Shown piece by piece: positions 29,369 to 35,377 of a stretch of DNA of 64,000 bases. The notes below the pieces were generated by a model. It was not told the DNA's origin. It searched no databases and saw nothing but the letters and a program-made list of their open reading frames with translations. The stretch spans positions 1-64,000 of IMG/VR virus record IMGVR_UViG_3300042450_002567; one strand, 5' to 3'. A program made the translations under genes and the position numbers. Numbering within the stretch: position 1 is the stretch's first letter; each line of letters starts with the position of its first letter. This DNA comes from a virus.

Positions 29369-29597
29369 ACCTTACACCCTGCCCATACCCTTGTCAAGTC
29401 TTTATTTCATGCCGACTGCCGACCGCCTAGGATGCCGAGTGTCTAGGGGGTATTGCCGCTAGGGCCATTGTGAGCGCGTTCTAGGCACGTTTACGGATTC
29501 TGGCGGTGCTAGCACCCGTCAAGGGGTTGTACGCCTAGAATCGCATCACAGAAACTTGTTGTATTGACTTGACAGCCTCGGCCCTAGGGTGTAAGTT
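29369..29597. promoter_or_regulatory. Long divergent promoter module, copy A
   Basis: Left TTGACA/TAAGGT on - (29392-29397, 29369-29374); right TTGACA/TAAGTT (29569-29574, 29592-29597); spacers 17 bp. The 171 bp between the -35 boxes is a repeated module (GTGTCTAGGGG...GCGCGTTCTAGG...CGCCTAGAATCGCATCACAG), also at 31070, 31946, 32948 and 33833. Confidence 0.75.
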
Positions 29598-29628
29598 CAG
29601 TGTTTCACCAAGCAATGAGGAGTTAGTC

Positions 29629-29820
29629 ATGCACATCCGAAACGACACAGAGGTAGCCGACAGGTCGGGAAGGATCGGCCTTACGGCCTTCATCACCAAT
29701 CTGGACGACCCAACAATCGGAGTACCGGTTGTGTGGTCGGATGACGGTTCTAGCGGCACCATCCCGTTTGCGGAGGTCACATGGTACCCACTGGGTACCG
29801 ACCCCACCAAATGGTGGTAG
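29629..29820 (+). CDS. 63-residue phage protein, unknown
   Basis: ATG 29629 after GAGGAGTTAGTC. MHIRNDTEVADRSGRIGLTA, VPVVWSDDGSSGTIPFAEVT, WYPLGTDPTKWW; strand-rich, like a small barrel (SH3/Hfq-like by look only). No family recognised. Confidence 0.7.
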   Translation: MHIRNDTEVADRSGRIGLTAFITNLDDPTIGVPVVWSDDGSSGTIPFAEVTWYPLGTDPTKWW

Positions 29821-30090
29821 CCGGAAAAGGGGGGGGCTTCGGCCTCCCCCTTCCCGTTGGCCCCGCTGGTCCAACTCCACGTTGATTTTGCAGCCCCGAA
29901 ACCGATCACCTCGCAAAAAAGGGGGCGCAGATTTTGGGGGCAAAGTTTGGGGGTCGGGGCTTGTCCCTCTTTTGATAGCCAGGTGAGCCCCGAGGTTACA
30001 AAAAAAGGGGGGGGTGGGTCTGGGGGCGAGTTTGGGTGCGGGACTGGTAAAGCGGTACGCGAAGGTGGGGGCCTTTCGGCCCCCTCGCCG
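29821..30090. terminator. Convergent terminator region with two G-rich repeats
   Basis: GGGGGGGC-TTCG-GCCTCCCCC at 29829-29850; repeats 29892-29961 and 29986-30045; leftward GGGGGCC-TTTC-GGCCCCC at 30067-30084. Confidence 0.75.
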
Positions 30091-30198
30091 CTATCGGCGT
30101 TCTTTCGACTGGCGAGACTTTTGATCTCGCCGGTAGCCACCTCCCCAGCGAACTGATTGGTCGCGGTGGCGGGCTTCCCGACGTTCTGACTTTGTCAT
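30091..30198 (-). CDS. 35-residue Arg-rich micro-protein, paralog 1
   Basis: GGGAGCCAAGCA before ATG 30198, own promoter. MTKSERREARHRDQSVRWGG then GYRRDQKSRQSKERR. The end matches the + gene at 34051 (GGYRRxQxSRQSKERR). Very basic, likely nucleic-acid or nucleoid binding. Too small for usual gene finders; two diverged copies make it convincing. Confidence 0.75.
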   Translation of the reverse strand: MTKSERREARHRDQSVRWGGGYRRDQKSRQSKERR

Positions 30199-30230
30199 TG
30201 CTTGGCTCCCTTGCTCTTGGTGATATGTAT

Positions 30231-30340
30231 ACCTTACACCATGCAATGGGGCCTGTCAAATCGGTTGACTGCTGAAGCTGAGACCGTTCTCAGGCTGCCC
30301 GTAGCATTGACTTGACAGGGTATCGGCCATGCTGTAGCTT
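30231..30340. promoter_or_regulatory. Divergent promoter pair with central palindrome
   Basis: Left TTGACA/TAAGGT on - (30254-30259, 30231-30236); right TTGACA/TAGCTT (30312-30317, 30335-30340); spacers 17 bp. CTGAGACCGTTCTCAG at 30278-30293, gaps 18 and 18 bp. Confidence 0.85.
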
Positions 30341-30369
30341 TGAGGTTTCACCAACGGACAGGAGTTACC

Positions 30370-30600
30370 ATGAGAGACTGGATACCGTTCATCCTGCAAT
30401 GGTCAGTGGCCTTCGCAGGGCTTGCAGTGATGGTCAGGGCCTTGCTACGCAAGGCTGCCGAGCTTGAGGCGGCTGAGGCTGCCGAGACCACTCGTCAGGT
30501 CGAAGCGGCTGAGCTTGCCGCTGAGCTTGCCCGACGCAGGCGTGCGCACGTTAGCGATGCGATGCTGCCGCCCGCTGAGGCTGCCGCACCGTGGAACTGA
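30370..30600 (+). CDS. Membrane protein with Ala/Glu-rich helix
   Basis: 76 residues from ATG 30370 (CAGGAGTTACC). MRDWIPFILQWSVAFAGLAV is a membrane segment; then a charged Ala/Glu/Arg helix (coiled coil) and the end AAAPWN, which recurs as NAPWN in the next + gene. Topology: short N-terminus out or in is not clear. Function unknown. Confidence 0.75.
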   Translation: MRDWIPFILQWSVAFAGLAVMVRALLRKAAELEAAEAAETTRQVEAAELAAELARRRRAHVSDAMLPPAEAAAPWN

Positions 30601-30806
30601 GCAAGGGGGGGCTTCGGCCCTCCACCGGTTTCGCAGTCCCGAAACCGAGGAGGTCTCAGAAATCGGTTTCGGGGGGCCGGGGCTTTGGTGATGAGCGGGT
30701 CGCCAGGGGTTTGATATTTGTGAGCCCCGAGATTATTTTGGTGGAAGTCTGGGTGCGGGACGCATAAGGCGGTGCGCGGGTTTGGGGGCCTTTCGGCCCC
30801 CTTTGC
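30601..30806. terminator. Convergent terminator region
   Basis: GGGGGGGC-TTCG-GCCC at 30605-30622; partial G-rich repeat with AGTCCCG and AGCCCCG between; leftward GGGGGCC-TTTC-GGCCCCC at 30784-30801. Confidence 0.75.
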
Positions 30807-31007
30807 TCATCCCGTGGTCCAGCCTCCCCTTCTGTGGTCGTCGCAGAATGCTTGCCATTCGTGCGAGTCCTCAACGCTTTGGTCGTAGCAAAGCTCGCAC
30901 ACTTCCCCGTCCCCGCTGTAATCGCTAGTGAGCGATTCTAGGACCCACTCTTCGCAGCGGTCACACTGATTCAGTGCCAACGCTAGAGCGGTTATGTTGT
31001 TATGCAT
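30807..31007 (-). CDS. Small zinc-finger-like protein, paralog 2
   Basis: 66 residues from ATG 31007 (AAGGAGTTGCGCA). LALNQCDRCEEWVLESLTSD, GEVCELCYDQSVEDSHEWQA, FCDDHRRGGWTTG. Two C-x2-C pairs and the same ending as the gene at 25648 (EW..F..DHRRGG). Function unknown. Confidence 0.75.
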   Translation of the reverse strand: MHNNITALALALNQCDRCEEWVLESLTSDYSGDGEVCELCYDQSVEDSHEWQAFCDDHRRGGWTTG

Positions 31008-31038
31008 TGCGCAACTCCTTGTCGCTTGGTGAGACACT

Positions 31039-31261
31039 ATTATGCGCACACCTTCCCCTACCTTGTCAAGTCTTTATTGCAGGTTTATTTGTGAGGCTAA
31101 GTGTCTAGGGGATATTGCGCCCAGAACGCTCACAAGCGCGTTTCCGGCGCGTTCTCGGTTCTCGGCGGTACTTGTAGCGGGTTCCCGATTGCACGCCTAG
31201 AACGGCCTCAAAGAAACTTGTTCTATTGACTTGACAGGATGGGGCAAGGTGTGTGCATAAT
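31039..31261. promoter_or_regulatory. Long divergent promoter module, copy B
   Basis: Left TTGACA/CATAAT on - (31064-31069, 31039-31044) and right TTGACA/CATAAT (31231-31236, 31256-31261), both with 19-bp spacers, longer than elsewhere. Module copy 31070-31230 between. Confidence 0.7.
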
Positions 31262-31292
31262 AGGTACTCACCACAAAGAGAGGGGACACTAA

Positions 31293-31424
31293 GTGTCTGA
31301 CGAAGAGGTTGACGCAAGGTTTCATGCCATCCTGATGGCCGAGTGGGAGTTGGTCAAGAACCAACACATCTCGGACGAGATGAGCGCCGAGGAGGTTGCG
31401 GAACGCAACGCACCGTGGAACTGA
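31293..31424 (+). CDS. 43-residue acidic protein, GTG start
   Basis: GAGAGGGGACACTAA before GTG 31293. MSDEEVDARFHAILMAEWEL, VKNQHISDEMSAEEVAERNA, PWN; one acidic helix. Ends with APWN like the gene at 30370. Terminator GGGGGGGC-GCAA-GCCTCCCC follows. Confidence 0.7.
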   Translation: MSDEEVDARFHAILMAEWELVKNQHISDEMSAEEVAERNAPWN

Positions 31425-31691
31425 GGGAAGGGGGGGCGCAAGCCTCCCCAACCCCAGCAGTCCCGAAAGGGGCAGCTACAAAAAACCCACAAGCCCCGAT
31501 ACTCACCAAAAAGGGGTGCAAATTTTTGGGGGGAAGATTGGGGCCGGGGCTTCCAAAGGGGTGCAGCTTTGGGGGGCGGATTGGGGGGCCGGGGCTTTGC
31601 TTTTCTTTGGTTCCAGGGGTTCTCGTAGCGGGGCGGAGAAGTGTGGGCGCGACTTTGGGGAGTGAGGCTTGCGCCCCACTCCCCTTTGGTC
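31425..31691. terminator. Convergent terminator region with two G-rich repeats
   Basis: Hairpin 31430-31449; repeats 31492-31551 and 31555-31596; leftward GGGGAGTG...CACTCCCC at 31657-31684. Confidence 0.75.
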
Positions 31692-31883
31692 CTAGAACCC
31701 TCTGCCTTGCAGGTATTCCCGCTCCGCATCGAGGTCTCCATCGATGAATTCGACATCGATGTAGTCCCACCAGCATGACCGGCACGCTATTGCAAGGTCC
31801 TCGCCGGTGTCGATGACTACCGAGTCTGTAGTGCCGCTTTCGCAGACTTCACAGACAGCCCATCCCATATCTTCTGAAGCCAT
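31692..31883 (-). CDS. Small zinc-ribbon-like protein, paralog group 2
   Basis: 63 residues. MGWAVCEVCESGTTDSVVID, DLAIACRSCWWDYIDVEFID, acidic tail. Two C-x2-C pairs; end similar to the gene at 29336. AAAGGGGCCAACA before ATG. Confidence 0.75.
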   Translation of the reverse strand: MASEDMGWAVCEVCESGTTDSVVIDTGEDLAIACRSCWWDYIDVEFIDGDLDAEREYLQGRGF

Positions 31884-31916
31884 GTTGTTGGCCCCTTTCT
31901 TTGTGGTGAAACACTG

Positions 31917-32156
31917 ACGATACTCTATGGGAGAATGTCTGTCAAGCCATTAGACGGGATATCTCAATTCTTTCTGTCGACTGCCGACTGTCTAGGGGAT
32001 ATTCGTTCTAGGGCCACTGTGAGCGCGTTCTGAGCGCGTTCGTCGATTCTGGCGGTATCGGTAGCGGGCCGACAATCGACCGCCTAGAACGGCCTAGAAC
32101 GGCCTCAGAGATATTTGTTCTAATGACTTGACAGGGTGACCGCCATGCAGTAGGTT
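31917..32156. promoter_or_regulatory. Long divergent promoter module, copy C
   Basis: Left TTGACA/TATCGT on - (31940-31945, 31917-31922); right TTGACA/TAGGTT (32128-32133, 32151-32156); spacers 17 bp. Module 31946-32127, with GCCTAGAACG present twice. Confidence 0.75.
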
Positions 32157-32184
32157 GAGTGTTTCACCAACGAAAGGGGCCGAA

Positions 32185-32331
32185 ATGGCCATCGAAGCTA
32201 ACCTATCCCAACAGTGGCAAGACTGGGTTGACACCGAGTTTGCAGCTGAAATCCAAGCTGAGCTTGATGACCAAGCTGAGATCCAATGTGAGCGTGAGGA
32301 ATGGCTCGCCCGCTTTGGATGGGAGGACTGA
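32185..32331 (+). CDS. 48-residue acidic helical protein
   Basis: AAAGGGGCCGAA before ATG 32185. MAIEANLSQQWQDWVDTEFA, AEIQAELDDQAEIQCEREEW, LARFGWED. Acidic amphipathic helix. Terminator GGGGGGCC-GAAA-GGCTCCCC at 32336-32356. No family recognised. Confidence 0.7.
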   Translation: MAIEANLSQQWQDWVDTEFAAEIQAELDDQAEIQCEREEWLARFGWED

Positions 32332-32597
32332 GCTAGGGGGGCCGAAAGGCTCCCCCTTCAGGGCGTCCCGCTACTTGATTCCACGTTCAACACGGCAGCC
32401 CCGAAATTGAGAAAAGGGGACAAACTTTGGGGGGAAAGATTCGGGGGAACGGGGCTTGCCTTTCCTGAAGGGGGGGGTCAGGGTTCGGGGTGAGTTTGGG
32501 GGGCGGGGCTTGTGTTTCTTTGGTTCCAGGTGCCTGGTTCCCATAGCGGGACGCATGCGAGGGTGCGCGAGTGTGGGGGCCTTGCGGCCCCCTTCGC
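32332..32597. terminator. Convergent terminator region with two G-rich repeats
   Basis: Hairpin 32336-32356; repeats 32397-32456 and 32468-32510; leftward GGGGGCC-TTGC-GGCCCCC at 32575-32592. Confidence 0.75.
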
Positions 32598-32888
32598 TCA
32601 ACCTTTCATGTGGACGTAGATATTCTGCCTAAACTCTAGGCCGTCACGCTCTGGTTCGATTCTCATCCAGCAATTGTCGAATTCCGCAAAATATTCGTAA
32701 CTGCCGCGGCCCGTATAGTACGTTGGCCGGTCTGTCGCGTCATGTTCGCGGTAGATGCGAATTCCGAGACCGTCCGCCTGCCTAAAAGCGCTTTCGACTC
32801 TCTCGAAAGCGTCCTTTGACAGGGCCGCTTGCCAAGCGGTCAGACCCTCTTTGTTCAGGTCTTTCCACGGATCAGTTATTAGCCACAT
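32598..32888 (-). CDS. 96-residue phage protein, unknown
   Basis: ATG 32888 after AAAGGGGCCGCAC. MWLITDPWKDLNKEGLTAWQ, LSKDAFERVESAFRQADGLG, then strands (YFAEFDNCWMRIEPERDGL). Alpha/beta layout. No family recognised; frame upstream is leader. Confidence 0.75.
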   Translation of the reverse strand: MWLITDPWKDLNKEGLTAWQAALSKDAFERVESAFRQADGLGIRIYREHDATDRPTYYTGRGSYEYFAEFDNCWMRIEPERDGLEFRQNIYVHMKG

Positions 32889-32918
32889 GTGCGGCCCCTT
32901 TCGGTTGGTGAAACATTG

Positions 32919-33145
32919 ACTGTACACGGTGCCGGTCCCCTTGTCAAGTCATTACTGCATGCCGATTTCAGGGGTACCGACTGCGAGCGCCTAGGGGATA
33001 TTGCTCTCAGGACGCTCACAAGGACGTTTCCGGCGCGTTCTCGGTTCTCGGGTGCATCCGTACCCGTCAAGAGATTGCACGCCTAGAATCGCATCACAGA
33101 AACTTGTCGTATTGGCTTGACAGCCTCGGCGGCAGGGTGTATTGT
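32919..33145. promoter_or_regulatory. Long divergent promoter module, copy D
   Basis: Left TTGACA/TACAGT on - (32942-32947, 32919-32924); right TTGACA/TATTGT (33117-33122, 33140-33145); spacers 17 bp. Module 32948-33116. Confidence 0.75.
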
Positions 33146-33175
33146 CAGTGTTTCACCAACCGAAAGGGGCCAACA

Positions 33176-33352
33176 ATGGCCGTTTTTACTCACCTACTAG
33201 ATGTGTGGCACGAGTGCGAAGTCTGCGGCGCAGACGCCACTTGGACGCACATCACCGTCGCAGGGCCGGAGCTGCTCTGCGAGGACTGCTGCGACGAGGC
33301 TGTTTCCGAGCATGTCGGTCGCGCTGAGGACGAAGGGGGGCTGTGGGGCTAA
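33176..33352 (+). CDS. Small zinc-finger-like protein
   Basis: 58 residues from ATG 33176 (AAAGGGGCCAACA). HLLDVWHECEVCGADATWTH, LLCEDCCDEAVSEHVG. Two C-x2-C pairs, acidic. Another of at least six small Cys-pair proteins in the array. Function unknown. Confidence 0.75.
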   Translation: MAVFTHLLDVWHECEVCGADATWTHITVAGPELLCEDCCDEAVSEHVGRAEDEGGLWG

Positions 33353-33618
33353 GCCCGCAAGGGGGGGGCGCAAGCCTTCCACCCTTGCCTCGCGGCCCCG
33401 CTAGTGCAAACCTCACGTTGATTCGACAGCCCCGACCAATCATCAAAAAGGGGTACAAGTTTGGGGGGAAGGGCTGGGGGCCGGGGCTTGTGCTTTTCGG
33501 ATAGCTTCCAGGGGTGTGGGTGGTGTGTTTGGGGGTCCCGTTGGGGTGGTGGGGGTTTGGGGTGTGCGGGACGCAAAGGAAAAAAGGGGAAGGTGGGGGC
33601 CTTTCGGCCCCCGGTGGC
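33353..33618. terminator. Convergent terminator region with G-rich repeat
   Basis: GGGGGGGGC-GCAA-GCC at 33359-33385; repeat 33428-33488; leftward GGGGGCC-TTTC-GGCCCCC at 33595-33612. Confidence 0.75.
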
Positions 33619-33774
33619 TCACCAGTCCTCTCGGCGTGGCGGCCATTCGTCGTAGTCGTCGTCGTCGTAGTCGTCGTCGTGATCGACATCGGCTAGGTCG
33701 TCCGCCATGTTGGCGGCGTGGACCCAGTCGGACCCTCCGCCCGGCATGACCCGGTCAAATTGGCTGTTGTGCAC
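33619..33774 (-). CDS. 51-residue Asp-rich protein, GTG start
   Basis: AAGGAGTACGAA before GTG 33774; no ATG start is usable. MHNSQFDRVMPGGGSDWVHA, ANMADDLADVDHDDDYDDDD, YDEWPPRREDW. Strongly acidic centre. Repeated GTC/GAC codons give TCGTCG runs on +, which produce Val/Arg-rich shadow frames. Function unknown. Confidence 0.65.
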   Translation of the reverse strand: MHNSQFDRVMPGGGSDWVHAANMADDLADVDHDDDYDDDDYDEWPPRREDW

Positions 33775-33803
33775 TTCGTACTCCTTCGCTAGGTGATGTA
33801 CTT

Positions 33804-34021
33804 AGACTACATGGTGGCCATATCCTTGTCAAGTCATTGTTGCAGATTGTTTGTGAGGCTAATCAGTCGGCGGATGTTCGCTCTAGAGCGTCCACAAGAG
33901 CGTTCTAGGCGCGTTCTCGGTTGTCGGCGGTACTCGTACCCGTCAAGAGATTGCAGGCCTAGAATCGCATCACAGAAACTTGTCGTATTGACTTGACAAG
34001 GGTATGGCCCATCGGCTAGAT
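33804..34021. promoter_or_regulatory. Long divergent promoter module, copy E
   Basis: Left TTGACA/TAGTCT on - (33827-33832, 33804-33809); right TTGACA/CTAGAT (33993-33998, 34016-34021); spacers 17 bp. Module 33833-33992. Confidence 0.7.
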
Positions 34022-34050
34022 TGAGTACATCACCTAGCAGAGGAGCCAGC

Positions 34051-34164
34051 ATGACGAAAGCACAAGCCAAAGAGGCACGAGCCGCACGGGAGGCCCCCAA
34101 CGGGGTCAGGGACGGAGGCTACCGCCGAGGCCAAGCCTCACGCCAATCGAAAGAGCGGCGCTAG
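34051..34164 (+). CDS. 37-residue Arg-rich micro-protein, paralog 2
   Basis: GAGGAGCCAGC before ATG 34051. MTKAQAKEARAAREAPNGVR then DGGYRRGQASRQSKERR; same end as the gene at 30198. Very basic. Terminator GGGAGGC-TAC-GGCCTCCC at 34179-34196. Confidence 0.75.
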   Translation: MTKAQAKEARAAREAPNGVRDGGYRRGQASRQSKERR

Positions 34165-34388
34165 CCCGAAAGGGGAAAGGGAGGCTACGGCCTCCCCAAC
34201 CCCACAGCCCCGACAACCACCAAAAAGGGGACACATTTTGGGGGCGGACAGAGGGGGCGGGGCTCCCACCACCACCAAAAGGGGTCAAAGTTTAGGGGGC
34301 AGACAGGGGTGAACGGGGCTTTCAAACCACCACACCAACCACCAAAAGGGGTCAGATTTTAGGGGTAAGACTGGGGGCGGGGCTTGTG
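34165..34388. terminator. Convergent terminator region with three G-rich repeats
   Basis: Hairpin 34179-34196, then repeats 34205-34264, 34274-34320 and 34342-34384 with CCACCA linkers. Last occurrence of heptamer and G-rich repeat in the window. Confidence 0.75.
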
Positions 34389-34721
34389 CTATTGGTAGTA
34401 GGCGCTGCCGTCTTCGGCAAGCACGACAACGGTAGCTGTGTCGATGCGTTTGAGTGTGTCTACGTCGTAGAAGTGGTCGAATAGGTATGGGTTGTATTTT
34501 ACTTGTTTCCAGGTTTGCCAGTTTGGTGGGATGTCGGTGACTTGGCCTCTAATGAATGCGTGGACGTTTTTGCGTTGTTCTTTGAGGACTTTTTTTCGTC
34601 CGGCTGGTTGTACTACGAATTTGGCTGGGCTGATTGCTGTTGTTTTTGTGTGTTGTGTGACGATGCCTTTGTTTCTTATTGACCAGTCTTTTCTGTGTAG
34701 GTTTCTGTATATTTCGGTCAT
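34389..34721 (-). CDS. Basic phage protein with KNVHAFIRG motif
   Basis: 110 residues. Basic N-terminus, KKVLKEQRKNVHAFIRGQVT, then KYNPYLFDHFYDVDTLKRID and strands TATVVVLAEDGSAYY. KNVHAF[IV]RG is familiar from small actinophage proteins of unknown function. AGAAAGACACCAA before ATG. Marks the end of the heptamer-rich region. Confidence 0.75.
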   Translation of the reverse strand: MTEIYRNLHRKDWSIRNKGIVTQHTKTTAISPAKFVVQPAGRKKVLKEQRKNVHAFIRGQVTDIPPNWQTWKQVKYNPYLFDHFYDVDTLKRIDTATVVVLAEDGSAYYQ

Positions 34722-34753
34722 TTGGTGTCTTTCTTTTGTGCCAAATTGGAAAG

Positions 34754-34785
34754 TTGTAACACTTCTGTAATATGTGTGCTACAGT
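34754..34785 (+). promoter_or_regulatory. Extended -10 promoter upstream of Rpf-like gene
   Basis: TGCTACAGT (34777-34785) is an extended -10; TTGTAA at 34754-34759 is a poor -35 (20-bp gap). The leader folds CTCTGGG with CCCGGAG at about 34799-34828. A c-di-AMP riboswitch, known upstream of host rpf genes, is not supported: too short. Confidence 0.5.
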
Positions 34786-34851
34786 AGTGACCTCGCAGCT
34801 CTGGGTTGAATAGCCACTCCCCGGAGCCTTCTATGAAAGGTTAACATTGTT

Positions 34852-35265
34852 ATGTTCAAATTTATGAGAGTTGTAGTTTTTTCGGTATTGGTTGTTGGAT
34901 CTGTAGCGGCCTGCACGCCTGAGGAAGTAGCTCTTTACCACACGATGAATACGGTTGAGCAGGAAGCTGTTCGTCAGCATCTTGTGGCGTCTAATAAGCC
35001 TGTTCATAGTCCTCCTGGGGGGTTTTTGGCGTGTGTTCGGAATCGGGAGTCGGGCAATAATTATTCGGCGAAGAATCCTTCGAGCACGGCATCTGGAGCG
35101 TATCAATTCCTTGACAGCAGTTGGCGGAATCTGTCGGCTCGCGCAGGACATAGAGGTTATGCGACGGCGCGTTCAGCTCCTCCTCATGTGCAGGACGCTG
35201 TAGCTATCTGGACTTTGGAGAATATCGGTCGCAGCCCTTGGCATTATCCGCCAAAGCCTTGTTAG
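34852..35265 (+). CDS. Rpf/lysozyme-like lipoprotein
   Basis: 137 residues. MRVVVFSVLVVGSVAAC is a lipoprotein signal with Cys at the end of a VAAC lipobox (in-frame ATG four codons earlier). Residues about 55-137 carry VRNRESGNNYSAKNPSSTAS, GAYQFLDSSWRNL and AIWTLENIGRSPW, the fold and catalytic Glu (RESG) of the resuscitation-promoting-factor/lytic transglycosylase family, which cut peptidoglycan. Phage-encoded cell-wall enzyme, anchored outside the membrane; could aid release, superinfection exclusion or wake dormant hosts. AAAGG lies before the ATG. Confidence 0.85.
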   Translation: MFKFMRVVVFSVLVVGSVAACTPEEVALYHTMNTVEQEAVRQHLVASNKPVHSPPGGFLACVRNRESGNNYSAKNPSSTASGAYQFLDSSWRNLSARAGHRGYATARSAPPHVQDAVAIWTLENIGRSPWHYPPKPC

Positions 35266-35322
35266 GGTCTAAAGACTCTAATTGAGAAAGTTTGACAGTA
35301 CCGTCAATCCATTTTGATATTG

Positions 35323-35350
35323 TAGGGCAGGCGCTTAGGCGCTTGCCCTA
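35323..35350 (+). terminator. Near-perfect 28-base hairpin
   Basis: TAGGGCAGGCGC, TTAG loop, GCGCTTGCCCTA, followed by CGTCTCTTTTTGG. Terminator of the Rpf-like gene or 5' hairpin of the next transcript, since TTGACA (35292-35297) and TGATAT (35315-35320) lie just before it. Confidence 0.7.
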
Positions 35351-35377
35351 CGTCTCTTTTTGGAAGGAAAAATATTA

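Larger units (their letters stand above)
29398..33992. repeat. Five-copy divergent-spacer module
   Basis: Copies at 29398-29568, 31070-31230, 31946-32127, 32948-33116 and 33833-33992, each between two divergent -35 boxes. Shared pieces: CTAGGGGATATTG near the left, GCGCGTTCT(C/A)GG, CCCGTCAAGAGATTG, and CGCCTAGAATCGCATCACAG then AACTTGT near the right. The rightmost 60 bp are the best conserved. GTTCTAGGC and GCCTAGAA form inverted partners. Confidence 0.75.
26172..34384. repeat. G-rich convergent-region repeat family, 12 copies
   Basis: Core: AAAAGGGG, CAAA-TTT, GGGGG, about 8 bases, GGGGGCGGGGCT, most starting at an AGCCCCG. Copies: 26172-26225, 29012-29069, 29892-29961, 29986-30045, 31492-31551, 31555-31596, 32397-32456, 32468-32510, 33428-33488, 34205-34264, 34274-34320, 34342-34384. 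Each has four or more runs of three to six G on + and a short AGCCCCG/CGGGGCT inverted repeat. All lie between convergent gene ends. A G-quadruplex is possible. Confidence 0.75.
4607..34390. repeat. AGYCCCG heptamer, dispersed, both strands
   Basis: AGCCCCG, AGTCCCG and their complements occur by eye more than 55 times in about 30 kb, in genes and between them, against roughly seven expected by chance. Examples in the primase gene at about 6632, 6712, 6755 and 6892; in the gap 19322-19489 three times. I found none from 36 to 64 kb and none before 4.6 kb. Count is by eye. Confidence 0.7.

Noticed and set aside
33640-33700. TCG/TCGTCG microsatellite as a repeat
   Set aside because: It is the Asp-coding stretch of the - strand gene ending at 33619.
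34785-34852. c-di-AMP riboswitch upstream of the Rpf-like gene
   Set aside because: The leader is only about 65 bases and lacks the full set of conserved parts.
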